From Pomphorhynchus laevis (Eukaryota > Acanthocephala > Palaeacanthocephala > Echinorhynchida > Pomphorhynchidae), in contig WNNJ02002305.1 of the NCBI GenBank assembly GCA_012934845.2, positions 1-64,000 on the forward strand: a DNA stretch of 64,000 nucleotides. The letters are read 5' to 3'. Below are positions 1 through 10,407 of the stretch, piece by piece; positions within the stretch are counted from its first letter, which is position 1, and each line of letters begins with the position of its first letter. The position numbers were made by a program, and so were the translations under genes. The notes beneath the pieces were generated by a model that saw nothing but the letters and a program-made list of their open reading frames with translations, was not told the DNA's origin and did not search any database.

Positions 1-912
1 TTATCTTTCCTTTTATAATTGTTTGTTATTTTCATTTTATTTTTAATTTTATCAAATATATAATCTTTCCAAATGTTTATCTTAGATATATTCGAGCTTT
101 CACTATTAATCAGCTTACTAAAGTAATCATTTAAGTTATTATATAACGAACTGTAAATTTTATTTTTGTCGTTGTTGTTATTTAATCTATATTTATACCC
201 TTTTGATAGCAGCTTTCTTAATTCACAATTTTCAATTAATTCTAGATTATGGGTACATATATGTTCATTTATTTTATCCACAGAAAGTGGTTTTAATGTA
301 CATTTAAACGCACTACATATGAACCTAGGTTTTATTGGATTTTTATGTAATTTTGGATTCCAATATAATATAGGTATAGTTTTATTATCTAATTCAACCT
401 TTATACCCTTTTTATCCATTATAGAACAGTGACTTGTAATAATTGTTTCTAAACTCAACTCACTACGTTCATATGTTGGATTTACATTTAAATCATTAGA
501 ATTAACCTCTTTCATTAGTATATCATAATAAAGCTTTTTGCATATGAAGACAAAGTTATTACTAGCTTTATCAATAGTTGTTATTATATAGTTATCCTTT
601 AATTTAGTAAGTTCTTTATACATATCTTTATTAATTTTATCTTTCCTTTTATAATTGTTTGTTATTTTCATTTTATTTTTAATTTTATCAAATATATAAT
701 CTTTCCAAATGTTTATCTTTGATATATTCGAGCTTTCACTATTAATCAGCTTACTAAAGTAAGCATTTAAGTTATTATATAACGAATTGTAAATTTTATT
801 TTTGTCGTTGTTATTATTTAATCTATATTTATACCCTTTCGATAGCAGCTTTCTTAATTCACAATTTTCAATTAATTCTAGATTATGGGTACATATATGT
901 TCATTTATTATA
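1..912. repeat. Direct repeat, period 636 bp
   Basis: Bases 1-276 match 637-912 with only scattered differences. The match starts at the window edge, so the true unit may extend further left. The repeated part encodes the region around NEHICTHNLELIENCELRKL of the Penelope-like protein on the minus strand. The unit joins in frame-like fashion at KPLSV/DKINEHIC, as expected for head-to-tail partial copies, an arrangement known for Penelope elements. Confidence 0.8.
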
Positions 913-1020
913 TCAAAACTAAGACTTTTACAATTGCATTCTGTTTCCATTATGTTTCAAATATTATCGTTACATATTGATTTTAATTCTTTATTATAAT
1001 TACAAATTTTTCGTAAAAAT
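1..1020 (-). mobile_element. Penelope-like element fragment, partly duplicated
   Basis: Read on the minus strand this AT-rich stretch gives broken protein typical of the N-terminal half and first RT motifs of Penelope-like elements: a stretch TTIDKASNNFVFICKK followed about 50 residues later by YWNPKLHKNPIKPRFICSA, which matches the Penelope-type signature in which a Lys-Leu-His-Lys motif precedes an Arg-(F/I)-I segment. An upstream stretch ending ICNYNKELKSIC recurs in the copies at 4140-4740. The plus-strand ORFs here are shadows. The GIY-YIG endonuclease and the rest of the RT are absent, so this is a fragment. The first 276 bases are repeated from 637. Family assignment comes from motif recall and is fairly secure; the subgroup is not known. 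Confidence 0.7.
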
Positions 1021-1029
1021 TTGTAATTA
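997..1029. repeat. Perfect 15 bp inverted repeat at 5' edge of family A copy
   Basis: Arms 997-1011 and 1015-1029 are perfect reverse complements around a 3-base spacer (CGT). The left arm is Penelope-like sequence (attacaaatttttcg recurs at 4340 and 4600). The right arm lies between that sequence and the start codon of the family A ORF at 1052. It may be a junction product of the insertion or a chance AT palindrome. Confidence 0.7.
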
Positions 1030-1051
1030 CAAATTTTTAAAACGCACAAAT

Positions 1052-4006
1052 ATGCCAAAGGGAAAGCCAGCCATTTACATGAAGTGCTGTTCATGCAAGG
1101 GACCCAGCGCAAAGTGTAAGGGATGCAAATGCGCACGAAATCACAAGAGATGCATAAACTGTGCTGCTCTCAAATGCGAAAATCGTACTTTGAGTGATCT
1201 CATTTTTGAGAACCCTAACTCGGAAAATAACAACATTTCGCCGCCAACAATTCCAACCACAATTAAATCACATTGCACAATTCCGACAATTTATGAGGAT
1301 GTAATCAAATGGATCCCGAACCTATGCCGTCTACAAAAGTGCAATGCATCTCGAGATTTTATAAATGAGCTAGCAATAATATATACAGATTCTTGCGCCG
1401 GATCTGATACAATAATGACAGCGATTGTCTTGGGACATTTGATTTTACAACGTACAAAGCGTAATGATCGCAAAACAGTTTGCATGTCTATTGCACGGAG
1501 AATGAGGCTATGGTCTGATGGGCTCTATGAAGAATTGTTCAAGGAGGCGTCTTTTCTCCAGGGTCAACGCTTCTTACGAAAAGATGATCAAACGCCCTGC
1601 GATTGGAAAAAGAGTTTCGTAAACCAAGTCAGATCTGGGAAATTGTCCTCGGCTATGAGGTTTCTTAACGATTCAGAACACACCGGCAGTTTACTTCGAC
1701 CCGATGATAAAATAGGCTCAAAGACAGTGCTTCAACTACTTCAAGACAAACACCCGCGCGCTAAAGAAGCTGACCCCGATGTCACACTAAGTGAGGATGC
1801 GTTTCATGGCTCTGAGTTTCACCCATCTTTGTTTGATGATATTGATGCAGATACAATCGTTGCTACAAGTAAACTCATCAAAGGCGGCGCTGGACCATCT
1901 GGACTTGATGCTCAGGCATGGTACACGATGCTAAACTCTTTCGGTGCTGAATCGAAGAAGCTTGCGGATGCACTCGCTCTGTTTGCTCGACATTTAGCTA
2001 CACAAAACTCATCCCTTGAATCGATGCGGGCGCTTACTTCTAGTCGTCTAATTGCCTTGAGTAAAGTGAATGGTGTACGACTAATAGGTGTTAGTGATGT
2101 CAGTCGCCGCATAATGTCAAAGGCAATTCTTACGATCGCTAAACCCCAATTACAAAAAGTATGTGGAAACCTTCAGGCTTGCTCAGGTACGAGTTCTGGC
2201 ACCGAATGCGTGATACACTCGATACGTTCAGTTCTGCAGAAAGAACCGACTCATGTTCTGTTGACAATTGATGCAGACAATGCTTTCAACCGCATAAATA
2301 GACGTCTAGCACTCAAAAATATGTCGCATATATGCCCAGCACTATCAAATACACTTCATAACTTATATCGTAATAATCCTGAGATAATAATCAGCAATGA
2401 AACAATGCAATGCCGGGAGGGATTTACTCATGGTGATGTACTGGTCATGGTAGCTTTTGCTGCCGCAACGCTACCAATGATTCACAAAGTCAGGGGCAAG
2501 TTTCCCATGATGCGCCAATACTGGTATGCTGATGATGGCAATTTTATTGGTTGCCCAGAAGATGTGAACTCTGCATATGCTTTTTTAGCTGACATCGGTG
2601 CAAAATATGGATTTCATATTAATCCGAAGAAATGCAAGGCCTTTGTCAACGGCTTCACTCACCAAAGAATATATAAATTGTTCCACTCATCGGGGGTTGA
2701 AATCACAAATGATGGTGTGTCAGTTCTTGGCGTTCCTATTGGTACTGAAGAGTTCGTATCACGATTTGTTTATATGAAGGTATCGGAGATTCAACACAAG
2801 CTTAAGCAAGTATGCCAGATAGGCGAGTCTGATCTGCAGACATTTTATGCATGCTTAACCAAATCCCTTCAACACAATTGGACTTATGTGCAACGTACTT
2901 GCTCATGTGACCCTCTCTGGTTCAAGAAGCTAAAGGATGAACTGCGCTCTCAAATAGACAGCTTATTCATGATCGATTCCGTACCGATTAACATATTGTG
3001 GGAGCTAGTCAGACTGCCAGTGAGTTTGGGCGGATTAGGTATATTTGACCCATGTAACTCTGTGAAGACGAACTATGATAGGTCGCTTACTTTCTGCCAA
3101 CCTCTTGTAAACAATCTGGATTTCGAAGTTATTTTGGAACAACAATCAATTTGCCGATCAACGTTTTCACAGTCAAATAAAGCCCAGTTCCAATTACACA
3201 GACAGTCAATCTACTCTGAATTGAACGAACACTTACAAAACGCATTGGATCATGCAACAGTTAGCGGCGCTTCTGCCTGGCTCACGGCTTATCCCTCGAA
3301 CTCGAATGGCGCAGTACTGAATAACACAGTATTTAAAGACGCTATTACCGCTAGGAACGGACAGATCGTCTGAGACGTTCCCAAAAATTGCTCATGTGGT
3401 CAACCGAATTCCTTATCTCACGCTCTGTCATGTAAACATGGTTACCTCCCGACCGTCAGACATAATTGTGTACGTGATTATGTTGCTAAGGAAATTACAA
3501 AAGTATCATCCGGCGTGCAGATCGAGCCATCACTTCAACCACTCAATTCACAGGTCACCTTTCAAGCATCGAGTACAACTACGGACAGGTGTGCTTGCCT
3601 AGACATAGTATGTAATGGTCTTTTTGGAGGTACTACCCATCGTACTTTCTTGGATATATGTATATTTAACATACATGCGCCCTCAAATGCGTCCAGATCA
3701 TCAAGTTCATCGTTTGATTTCCACCAAGCACGAAAAATAGCAAAATACGAAGAAAGAATTCGCGAAATTGAACATTTAATTTTCTTGCCATTCATTTTGT
3801 CATGCTCGTCAGGTATTGGTGTCGATGCTAACCGTTGTCTCCAAGGTATTGCACGTAAGCTAGCTCTGAAAAACTACAGCTCATACACCGCCGAAATTGC
3901 AAGATTGCGAAGAACAATTGGTTGTATCGTCATGCGTGGCGTATCTATGAGCCTAAGATCACCTCGCTCCACATTGTTGCAACCAATCTCAATGTCAAGA
4001 TCTTGA
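1052..4006 (+). pseudogene. Family A retrotransposon protein (Cys cluster-RT-CCHC-RLE), frameshifted
   Basis: The start is ATG 1052 (MPKGKPAIYMKCC). A CXC-like Cys cluster lies at residues about 12-45. Then come about 250 residues without a recognised domain, and the RT with GVRLIGVSDVSRRI, the catalytic Asp in LTIDADNAFNRINR and WYADDGNFIG. The QGDP-type motif has changed to GFTHGDVLVM. The frame breaks near 3350-3373. In a second frame follow CSCGQPNSLSHALSC (CCHC knuckle, C-X-C-X7-H-X3-C) and the RLE (VRHNCVRDYVAKE, IEPSLQPL, CLDIV, FLDICIFNIHAPSN) to 4006. Compared with the intact 993-residue copy at 41128-44109 it is collinear with one main frameshift. In the known biology of RLE-bearing LINEs the protein would nick the target and reverse-transcribe its own RNA. 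This copy is unlikely to be active. Confidence 0.8.
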
Positions 4007-4074
4007 TCCTAATGACTGATAATTTGACAGTGTTTTTATTTTCTTGGACAATTTTACAATGTTTTAAAATGTCA

Positions 4075-4092
4075 GGCCCATTTGAGGGATCC
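4075..4092 (+). promoter_or_regulatory. Family A 3'-UTR hairpin motif (copy 1 of 4)
   Basis: GGCCCATTTGAGGGATCC can pair CCC with GGG around a 6-base loop, with GG/CC outside. The same motif occurs in minus-strand family A tails at 5282-5299, 16946-16964 and 49021-49038. I infer an RT-recognition structure near the RNA 3' end. Confidence 0.6.
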
Positions 4093-4139
4093 TAATAAAT
4101 TATTATATTAAAAAAATTATAGAAGCCAAACGCGAAGAA

Positions 4140-4740
4140 AAGCATCAGAATTATATGATATATTATATGATAGAATTTTCCTTAATTCACAATTTTCAAT
4201 TAATTCTAGATTATGAGTGCATATATGTTCATTTATTTTATCAAAATTAAGACTTAAGCAATCGCATTCAGTTTTTATGATGTTTTTAATATTATCGTTA
4301 CATATTGATTTTAATTCTTTATTATAATTACAAATTTTTCGTCCTAATGGTGGTAGGAGTTTATACCTTATTTTATATATTTGTACACTTGAAAGTGTCC
4401 CTTTAAAACAGCAAAGTCCGGCTATATTTATTGCAGCTTATTTAATTTTACATTTTTCAATTAATTCTAGATTATGGGTACATATATGTTCATTTATTTT
4501 ATCAAAACTAAGACTTTTACAATTGCATTCTGTTTCCATTATGTTTCTAATATTATCGTTACATATTGATTTTAATTCTTTATTATAATTACAAATGTTT
4601 CGTCCTAATGGTGGTAGGAGTTTATACCTTATTTTAGGAATATATTTACTTAAATCTGACCCTATTATTTCTTTACTTTTAGAGTTAAGTTAATCTTTCC
4701 TTTTATAATTGTTTGTTATTTTCATTTTCTCTCTAATTTT
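4140..4740 (-). mobile_element. Penelope-like fragments, two partial copies in tandem
   Basis: The stretch from about 4180 to 4366 is repeated at about 4440-4635 with an offset of 261 bp. On the minus strand both read LLPPLGRKICNYNKELKSIC...INEHICTHNLELIENC, the region just upstream of the fragment at 1-1020. The bases between them (about 4370-4440) are unassigned. The remainder to 4740 again resembles the KITNNYKRKD region. The copies differ from each other by scattered substitutions, so the duplication is not recent. Confidence 0.65.
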
Positions 4741-5281
4741 ATCTTTAAAAATTAATCTTTTAAATTTAAAATAATCTTTTAAATTTAAAAATTATTATCA
4801 TAAACAGAAACAAAACATTCATTTCTATTTCAAAAATTTGTTTTTGTTACTGATGGTGCAAGCAGCATTTTGATTTTGCACTAAAATTCGAAATTTAAAA
4901 AGACGAATCACTTATGTCTAATAAAAATAGTTAATAAATTAACAGAGTAGACAAAATTTATATAAAAATTGGGAACAATTTTTTTGTTCGCCTATTTTTA
5001 GTAGCTACGACGAGTGCGTAGTTGTTATCATTTTCTATTTAAAAACGAATTAAAGTTTGCAAATTAAATTCCTGTATTTTCCGAATTACCTGAGGAGGAC
5101 GTATTTGTATATTTTAAATATAGTTTGTAATTAAATCCAGCAAATGAAATGTGATATTGCTTTCCATTAACTATAAACTTATCATGAGATATATTATTAT
5201 ATTATAATATATTATAATGTATAATATATATTATAATATATAATATTGTTTAAATTAAATATTATTTATTATACACCAAAA
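4741..5281. other. AT-rich stretch without a recognised gene
   Basis: This is low-complexity AT-rich DNA. Bases about 5185-5250 are a run of TATAATATAT-type units. I see no coding signal on either strand and no RNA gene. Confidence 0.7.
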
Positions 5282-5340
5282 GGTTCCTGCAAATGGGCCA
5301 TTATATGTACAATGCCAAAATTGCATTCTTCGTTAGGAAA
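5282..5340 (-). mobile_element. Family A 3' tail fragment
   Basis: The reverse complement of 5282-5299 is GGCCCATTTGCAGGAACC, the family A 3' hairpin motif. Only the tail is recognisable. It abuts an oppositely oriented family A coding fragment to the right. Confidence 0.5.
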
Positions 5341-5399
5341 TTGTTATGAGCTCACCTCGTCGCTGGATAAGCTCATCAGGACCTGTCATATTTTGTCTT

Positions 5400-5880
5400 G
5401 AGGATAAATCAGAAGCACTCTTCATCCGAATTGTCATTGCCACCGCTTTTGCCATTTTTGTGGATATCCAATACTTCTTATACAGTCACTGTATTCCCGT
5501 CGACCACATGCTGCATAAAGAGATACCATCTGCTTGAATACATAGTTTGCTACTGTACGCAACTCGCTCCGCGTTATCGACGTTCCAATATCTCGAGCAA
5601 CGTAAAATTGCTAAATACAGTGAGAGCGTGTCATTGGTAGAACATGTAAGATTTGAACCGTTAGTCTTCTCAACGTTCGGAAGAATCGGCCCAAGAGCAA
5701 ATCGTATGATCCAAGCAATTGTTACACTAATGGCAAGATCTTCCCCGCGCAGTACGCAGATTGTGCTTTAGAGATGATCAAGCTACTGATAAGTGTTGAA
5801 ATAGCACGGGCATCGTCTGCTTACGATCGCCTAGTTCCATGATTCATTATGCAGTTATATGCCGGAGTAATGCCTATCAG
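5400..5880 (+). pseudogene. Family A RLE-domain remnant
   Basis: The stretch 5547-5771 reads FQYLEQRKIAKYSESVSLVEHVRFEPLVFSTFGRIG, aligning with the region after the RLE core in the intact copy (HYHEQRKIGKYGERISRFERACFFPIIFAANGG). Further to 5850 the ARASSAY-like end of the protein is visible. Upstream (5400-5546) only weak traces remain. It is a 5'-truncated, degenerate copy. Confidence 0.65.
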
Positions 5881-5984
5881 CATGACTGATGAATAATAAC
5901 CAATAAATGACAGAATTTATTATTGGAGAACATTAACTTGAAAATCGAGTTTATTAATAATAATGATTTTTTCAAACAAAATAA

Positions 5985-7025
5985 AGAATCATTATTATTA
6001 TTATTATTATACATTCAACAACATACGAGCATTAGCTCAAATAGCTGGCTCACAATAAGTTTGTAAATAAATTAATTAGTTTTTAAAATAAGGAAATGCA
6101 ACACGAAACATTGCTTGATCCATTCGTAGTCTTCTTTTAAAAGCACTAAGTGACCTGCATCCAACGGTGTCTGCATCAAGGTTGTTCCACAGCTCAACAA
6201 TTCTTCTATCAAATTGCATCGCGCTCAATTTCTGTACTCTGTTTCTTCGAATAGTTAAAGAATGACCGCGAAGAACATTTGAACAACGTAGTTGAACCCT
6301 ACTCCGAAGAGGGTGATGAGGACGTTGGAATAAATGCCAAACAAGGCACATATCCATGTACCGACGGGTCCATGTGACGGTCTCAAGTCCTAATGATCTC
6401 AGTCTGTCTTCATAAGGCAGCGACGCCAACGTTGGTGCTAGCTTTGTTGCCCTGCGAAGTACCCTCTCTGATTTCTTATGTTCATGCACAGTACGTGGGT
6501 ATACAACCGGAGCTGCATATAAAAGTCTACTCAATACATGTGCTAAAATCAGAGGCCGAAGAGCAGTCGGATTAACGCGAACAAACGCGCGTCGAATCAT
6601 ACCTATCATTTTATTGGAGTTGGCACAAGCTTGATCAGTGTGCTTTTTGGTTGATAAATTAGAGGTAACCCATACTCCTAAATCTTTGTAACTATCGACA
6701 CTTTCCACAATACAGTCCTTATATGTGTAACAAGCTGATGTTAGTTGCTTGCGAGCATTACCAATAATACGCATGTGTTTGCATTTCGAAACATTTATCA
6801 CAAGCTTGTTTAGACCCTTTGAGACGGAACGAGTTTCTCAACATTAAGGTAGCATGAAGTTGGTTATGGAAGACAGCTTTGAGTAGTCGGGGTTTATTAT
6901 TTAAAGCATTACGCTTACCTAGACGGAAAAGAGCGACAAGTTTAACTTTTTGGACTGTCTCAATGTCACAGGAGCCAAGTACATGTGCCAGAATAGACCT
7001 CAAACTCTGAATGTCGAACCAAATT
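5985..7025 (-). mobile_element. Family C LINE with internal deletion (C4)
   Basis: The 3' end is a (TAA)n tract at about 5990-6012 (ATT repeats on the plus strand), the family C type of tail. Reading leftwards from 7025 come part of ORF1, a deletion junction at about 6805-6820, and then the RT C-terminal third. It is 5' truncated near 7020. Confidence 0.75.
6076..7012 (-). pseudogene. Family C ORF1 fragment fused to RT C-terminal region
   Basis: From about 7000 down the strand reads LRSILAHVLGSCDIETVQKVKLVALFRLGKRN...LRNSFRLKGS, the ORF1 RRM-like C-terminal domain (compare the C2 ORF1 at 13278-14424). Within a few codons it changes to VINVSKCKHMRIIGN, the thumb region that follows the YADD motif in ORF2. 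The rest of ORF2 follows (ESVDSYKDLGVWV, LRPLILAHVLSRLLYAAPVVYPRTVHE, RRATKLAPTLASLPYEDRL, FDRRIVELWNNLDADTVG) to the stop at 6076. By comparison with full-length C elements about 2.3 kb is missing, including the whole endonuclease and RT palm. It is not a functional enzyme. Confidence 0.8.
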
Positions 7026-8222
7026 ATTAATACACTGAACCAAATTATTAATAAATTAATTTTCAAAAAATTATTGATAATTTTCACTGAGATGTTTGCA
7101 ACGATTTGTTATACATGTTATCTTTGTTTTGTTCATTAATTTGAACACCGTAAATTCTTCCTTTTACATATAAAATGTTCTTATAATTAAAAACATTAGT
7201 TTGGGTATTCAAATTTTTTAACTTTATTAAATAATTACTATTCAAGTGTAAAAGTAATTATAATAAAAGTTATTGAGTTATTAAGAGTAATAATTGATTA
7301 AAATAAGTGATACCATCCGTTATCAAATTGTTGAAAATAATTCAACATTTTATTGGTTGAAAATACATTTTTATTTTAAAGATATTTTTTCAAAATCCAG
7401 CTAATCTCTTTCCATTTCATAAGCATTCACATTTTATAAAATAAATAATTATATACAATAAATTCAAGAAAAGGATAATTTATCATAAAACCAGAAAAAT
7501 TGAATTAAATTATAAATTATATTAAATTGATTATACCTTCAATGTATAAGTATATAAATTATTTAAAAATGTCAAGCAATTTTTGGTATAATCTTTCTTT
7601 ACTTTAAAATTTATATACGAATACACGACAGAAATATATTCTAAAACAAATATACAAAAAATAGTCCAACCAGAAATAAAAATATTAAATTATTATAATT
7701 TTACTTTAAATTAATTTTTATTTTATTATACTTAACATTAAAATTAAATCAGCTAACTGAGTCTATGTATTTAATATAAATATAAAATAAACAAAACATA
7801 ATAATGCTAAATCAAAATTTAATAATTAAATAATAAAATAAATAATTGTTAATAATTGTTAATTGTTTTTAATATTAATAAAAATTTAATGAAATTAGAT
7901 AATTACTAAAATTTAAATTTCAGATTATTAACTAAGATTTTATTTTAAAAAATCTTACTGCATCTTAATAGGTAAATTACATAAGTTGCTAATTTGGGCA
8001 AAAAATTGCATAAAAATGCCAGTAAATTACTATCGCGAAGAAGTTGATCACAAATGCAAATCCATTTCATTTCAACCATATATATATTTCAACGCTTATT
8101 ATAAATAATTACACAAATAAAAAACTAATCATTAAGAAATGATGCTAGCGGAAGCTAGCGAAACACAAAAATAAATTAGGCTTTATTAGTCCTGCTCATT
8201 CAAAAAAGATATTTAAGATTTT
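7026..8222. other. AT-rich intergenic DNA
   Basis: No coding signal on either strand. It contains one copy of the dispersed repeat R core at about 7744-7860. A short imperfect palindrome, GCTAGCGGAAGCTAGC, lies near 8144-8159. Confidence 0.7.
7744..7860 (-). repeat. Dispersed AT-rich repeat R, core only
   Basis: The segment AAATTAAATCAGCTAACTGA, followed by an AT-rich stretch ending in AATAATTG, matches 44890-45005 in the same orientation and 29300-29435, 29870-29925 and 62080-62195 in reverse. It has no coding capacity. Confidence 0.75.
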
Positions 8223-8726
8223 TTGCGAATTTGTATAAATAGCTTAGCTGTTTTTAGGCAAGTACAATCGACTTTCGCTGGACAACTAGATGCCAATCCC
8301 AATGACATACCCGCTCAGATTATTAATAGAACGAGCACTTCCGCTTTACCAACATTATCAACACCCAATATTTCGATTTTAAGTACTAGTGAACCCTCTA
8401 CGTCATCATCAGCACCCGTGCCCCCGGCGAAAGACAGCACGTTTGACTATAAAACGGTCATAATTATTATTGAAACAATTATAATCATATTACTCTTACT
8501 ATGTACATGCTGCATACCTTTGATACTGTATATAAAGAAAAGACGGAATGATAATGAAGAGAGCGTCTCTAGCTACGATAACGCAGTGGTAGCGCCGGTA
8601 ACTGATATTAAGAAATCTAAGAGCAAAAAATCATCTTATTTAAGTGGCATTAGTGAACCGTCACAAGGACAATCAAACCCATGTATACCCGTGTTCAAGG
8701 ACAAATCACGAGAAAATAAACGATGA
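8223..8726 (+). CDS. Small single-pass membrane protein, probably host, possibly a last exon
   Basis: This is an ORF of up to 167 codons, the only one here unlike any retroelement. It encodes a Ser/Thr/Pro-rich stretch (residues about 35-72, possibly O-glycosylated), then a strongly hydrophobic segment at about 79-105 (VIIIIETIIIILLLLCTCC...), then KKRR and a charged, Lys/Ser-rich tail. This is the layout of a type I membrane protein with a short cytoplasmic tail. The listed start is not an ATG. The sequence TTAGCTGTTTTTAG just before base 8259 looks like a 3' splice site, so the real unit may be a terminal exon (about 8259-8726) of a gene that starts elsewhere. AATAAA follows at 8876. I do not recognise the family. 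Confidence 0.45.
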   Translation: MRICINSLAVFRQVQSTFAGQLDANPNDIPAQIINRTSTSALPTLSTPNISILSTSEPSTSSSAPVPPAKDSTFDYKTVIIIIETIIIILLLLCTCCIPLILYIKKRRNDNEESVSSYDNAVVAPVTDIKKSKSKKSSYLSGISEPSQGQSNPCIPVFKDKSRENKR

Positions 8727-9109
8727 ATAATATAGAGAATGAATTAAATGAGCGATTTTTTAATAATTGTATTTACTAGTTCCGTGCTAGTACAATTATA
8801 TTGAAGCAACAAGTTGTTGCAAACTGATATGATTTTCGAGCGATCATCTAATATTAATCAACCTCTTTATTATTTAATAAAGATCAAAATTTTCTTAATA
8901 TTGCAATATTATTTCTATTTCTATTCTAATATTTATAATATTTGAGATAAATATTAATTATCTATGAGAAAATCGATAAGTAAACAAGACATTTGGTTCG
9001 GAACGGCCTTAAATATTTATCTAAGGTCGTCGGTCATAGACTAAGAACTTTACCGTCGAATACAGACTGCTAAATATATCTCAAAAGTTGGCGTTTTAGA
9101 ATTTACTAT
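8727..9109. other. Spacer between membrane-protein ORF and family B copy
   Basis: The first 150 bases are the likely 3' UTR. The rest has no recognised coding or RNA signal. It is less AT-rich towards 9000-9100. Confidence 0.5.
8876..8881 (+). terminator. Candidate polyadenylation signal
   Basis: An AATAAA lies 150 bases after the stop of the membrane-protein ORF, in an AT-rich region. Its position suits a 3' UTR end, but such motifs are frequent by chance here. Confidence 0.35.
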
Positions 9110-9703
9110 TTGACAGTATATTATGGTCAAATATACAGCACGTCGCTCAAACTACCCCGTCGTTTTCAATGTCCTCTATCCACCCGTCGACCCTGTCACC
9201 ATATATACTTTCCATCCCATGTCATCTTCAATCCCCGACATCCCCGTCGCGTCCATCGTGTCTCGTTTCTCAATAACCTACATCCCTCAATCAAAATCAT
9301 CTTCACCAACCTCCACAATCCTTCCACTCATAACCTTTCCAAACATCGCTCACAACCCTCTATATTATCAAAATCCTCTTTGTCTTCTGCTGTCAAACCT
9401 ACTCCATTGATATCCTCAACTCCCAGCTCTACTATCGTGATCTCACCAACTCACGTTACTCGTTCTCCTTTACGGAAACGCGTTCCTTATCGCGATCGTT
9501 GTGTCATCGTAACTAATATCACTCCTTCGACCTCCTTATATCCACAAGCACGTATCGACCACGATGTTTCCACCTTTAGACCCATCTTATTGTTTCTTGT
9601 TCCGGCGGATAAACAATCCTTTTTCAATGACATCTATCCTGTCGCATTCATCCGCCTAAACAAGTCTTCCAATCTAATCCTTCTAAGCCCCCTCTCCTAC
9701 CTC

Positions 9704-9962
9704 TTTTGGTTTCCAAAAAGGTAGGAACTACACTACCTCTTTTGCCTTCCGCTCCTTCGTTGTGGCTGCTCCTCTCTCGTAGAATCATCTGCCCATTCAT
9801 ATCCGCCAATCAACATCAACGCCGTGCTTCAAACGCCAAATCCAATTCCATTTCAAAAATTAACTAATTAATCTGTGAATTTTGCTGTTCATTTTTTTGT
9901 TAGTGGTCATGTAAGCGTGCAGTTTGCACGCATTTGCCACGCTAAATAAATTGTTATTTATC
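9704..9962 (+). mobile_element. Short 5'-truncated B1 insertion
   Basis: The sequence from about 9740 matches the last 200 bases of B1 (compare 60740-60945): the ORF2 end, the 3' UTR and the 3' hairpin at 9914-9931. It sits inside the ORF1 of a B2 copy. The left join is untidy, with a short CCTACCTCTTTTGG duplication nearby. Confidence 0.75.
9914..9931 (+). promoter_or_regulatory. Family B 3' hairpin
   Basis: GCGTGCA/TGCACGC forms a 7 bp stem with loop GTT, followed by the constant ATTTGCCACG and an A/T-rich tail. It is one of eight copies in the window. Confidence 0.8.
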
Positions 9963-10407
9963 ATCAAATTATTAAAACTTGTTTTCAAGCATAGCACTCA
10001 AGCGTACTCTGTCCTATCTTAACAATTTAAACTCATGTCCTCTAAAACCACTCGAATTGTCCTCGATAGCACCCCTTCCTCAATCGATCAACTATCTTCT
10101 ACCCGCATCGAAAAACGCTGTCGCGAGGGAAACGGCGAAACATCCCTCTCCATCAGAAACATGGACAGAAATTTTCAAGTTGTCATCACACACCCTAAAA
10201 TTCGATGGCGCTCCATCTCCCCTATGTGTATTCTCCGCTAAACCCTTTCACCACTACACAAGATGTCCGCCTCGGCCTCTTCAACACAAGATCTATTCTT
10301 TATATATCCGATCTTATCCTCAACATTATTATTAATGTTTCAACAGCTCATAAAAGCATGGCTTAATTGGCTGGTTCACTGCAAAAAAAGAAAATATAAT
10401 AAAAGTA

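Larger units (their letters stand above)
1030..4110 (+). mobile_element. Family A (R2-like, RLE) LINE, copy A1
   Basis: This is a nearly full-length but decayed copy. It has a short 5' leader, the whole coding region (1052-4006), and a 3' UTR holding the family hairpin motif at 4075-4092, followed by AATAAA-like and A-rich sequence near 4095-4120. The 5' edge lies in Penelope-like DNA and the 3' edge leads into other Penelope-like fragments. I could not recognise a clean target-site duplication, so the boundaries are approximate. Confidence 0.75.
9125..10240 (+). pseudogene. Family B ORF1, degenerate and interrupted
   Basis: Several frames carry pieces of the B2 ORF1: NNLHPSIKI and the Ser/Thr-rich linker, RSPLRKRVPYRDRCVIVTNITPS, ARIDHDVSTFRPILL and FIRLNKSS (to about 9690); then KTTRIVLDSTPSSIDQLSSTRIEKRCREGNGETSLSIRN and the PKIRWRSISPMC end. 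This is the RRM-like nucleic-acid-binding part of ORF1p in L2/CR1-type elements. A separate 260-base insertion splits it, and other frame changes are present, so no ORF1 protein could be made. Confidence 0.75.
9110..10322 (+). mobile_element. Family B (B2-type) LINE copy, interrupted
   Basis: ORF1 sequence runs from about 9140 to 9703 and continues from about 9963 to 10240. It is followed by the start of ORF2 (LGLFNTRSIL, about 10270-10322), where a family C element interrupts it. The 5' region and most of ORF2 are absent. I did not find the rest of this copy beyond the C element. Confidence 0.7.

Noticed and set aside
166-999. Plus-strand ORFs with near-identical starts (MSLLLFNLYLYPFDSS)
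   Set aside because: They are antisense shadows of duplicated Penelope-like coding sequence on the minus strand.
5185-5250. TATA-rich run as a promoter or replication origin
   Set aside because: Simple AT repeat in AT-rich DNA with no neighbouring gene that would use it.
8140-8162. GCTAGCGGAAGCTAGC palindrome as a transposon terminus
   Set aside because: Single occurrence with no partner inverted repeat nearby.
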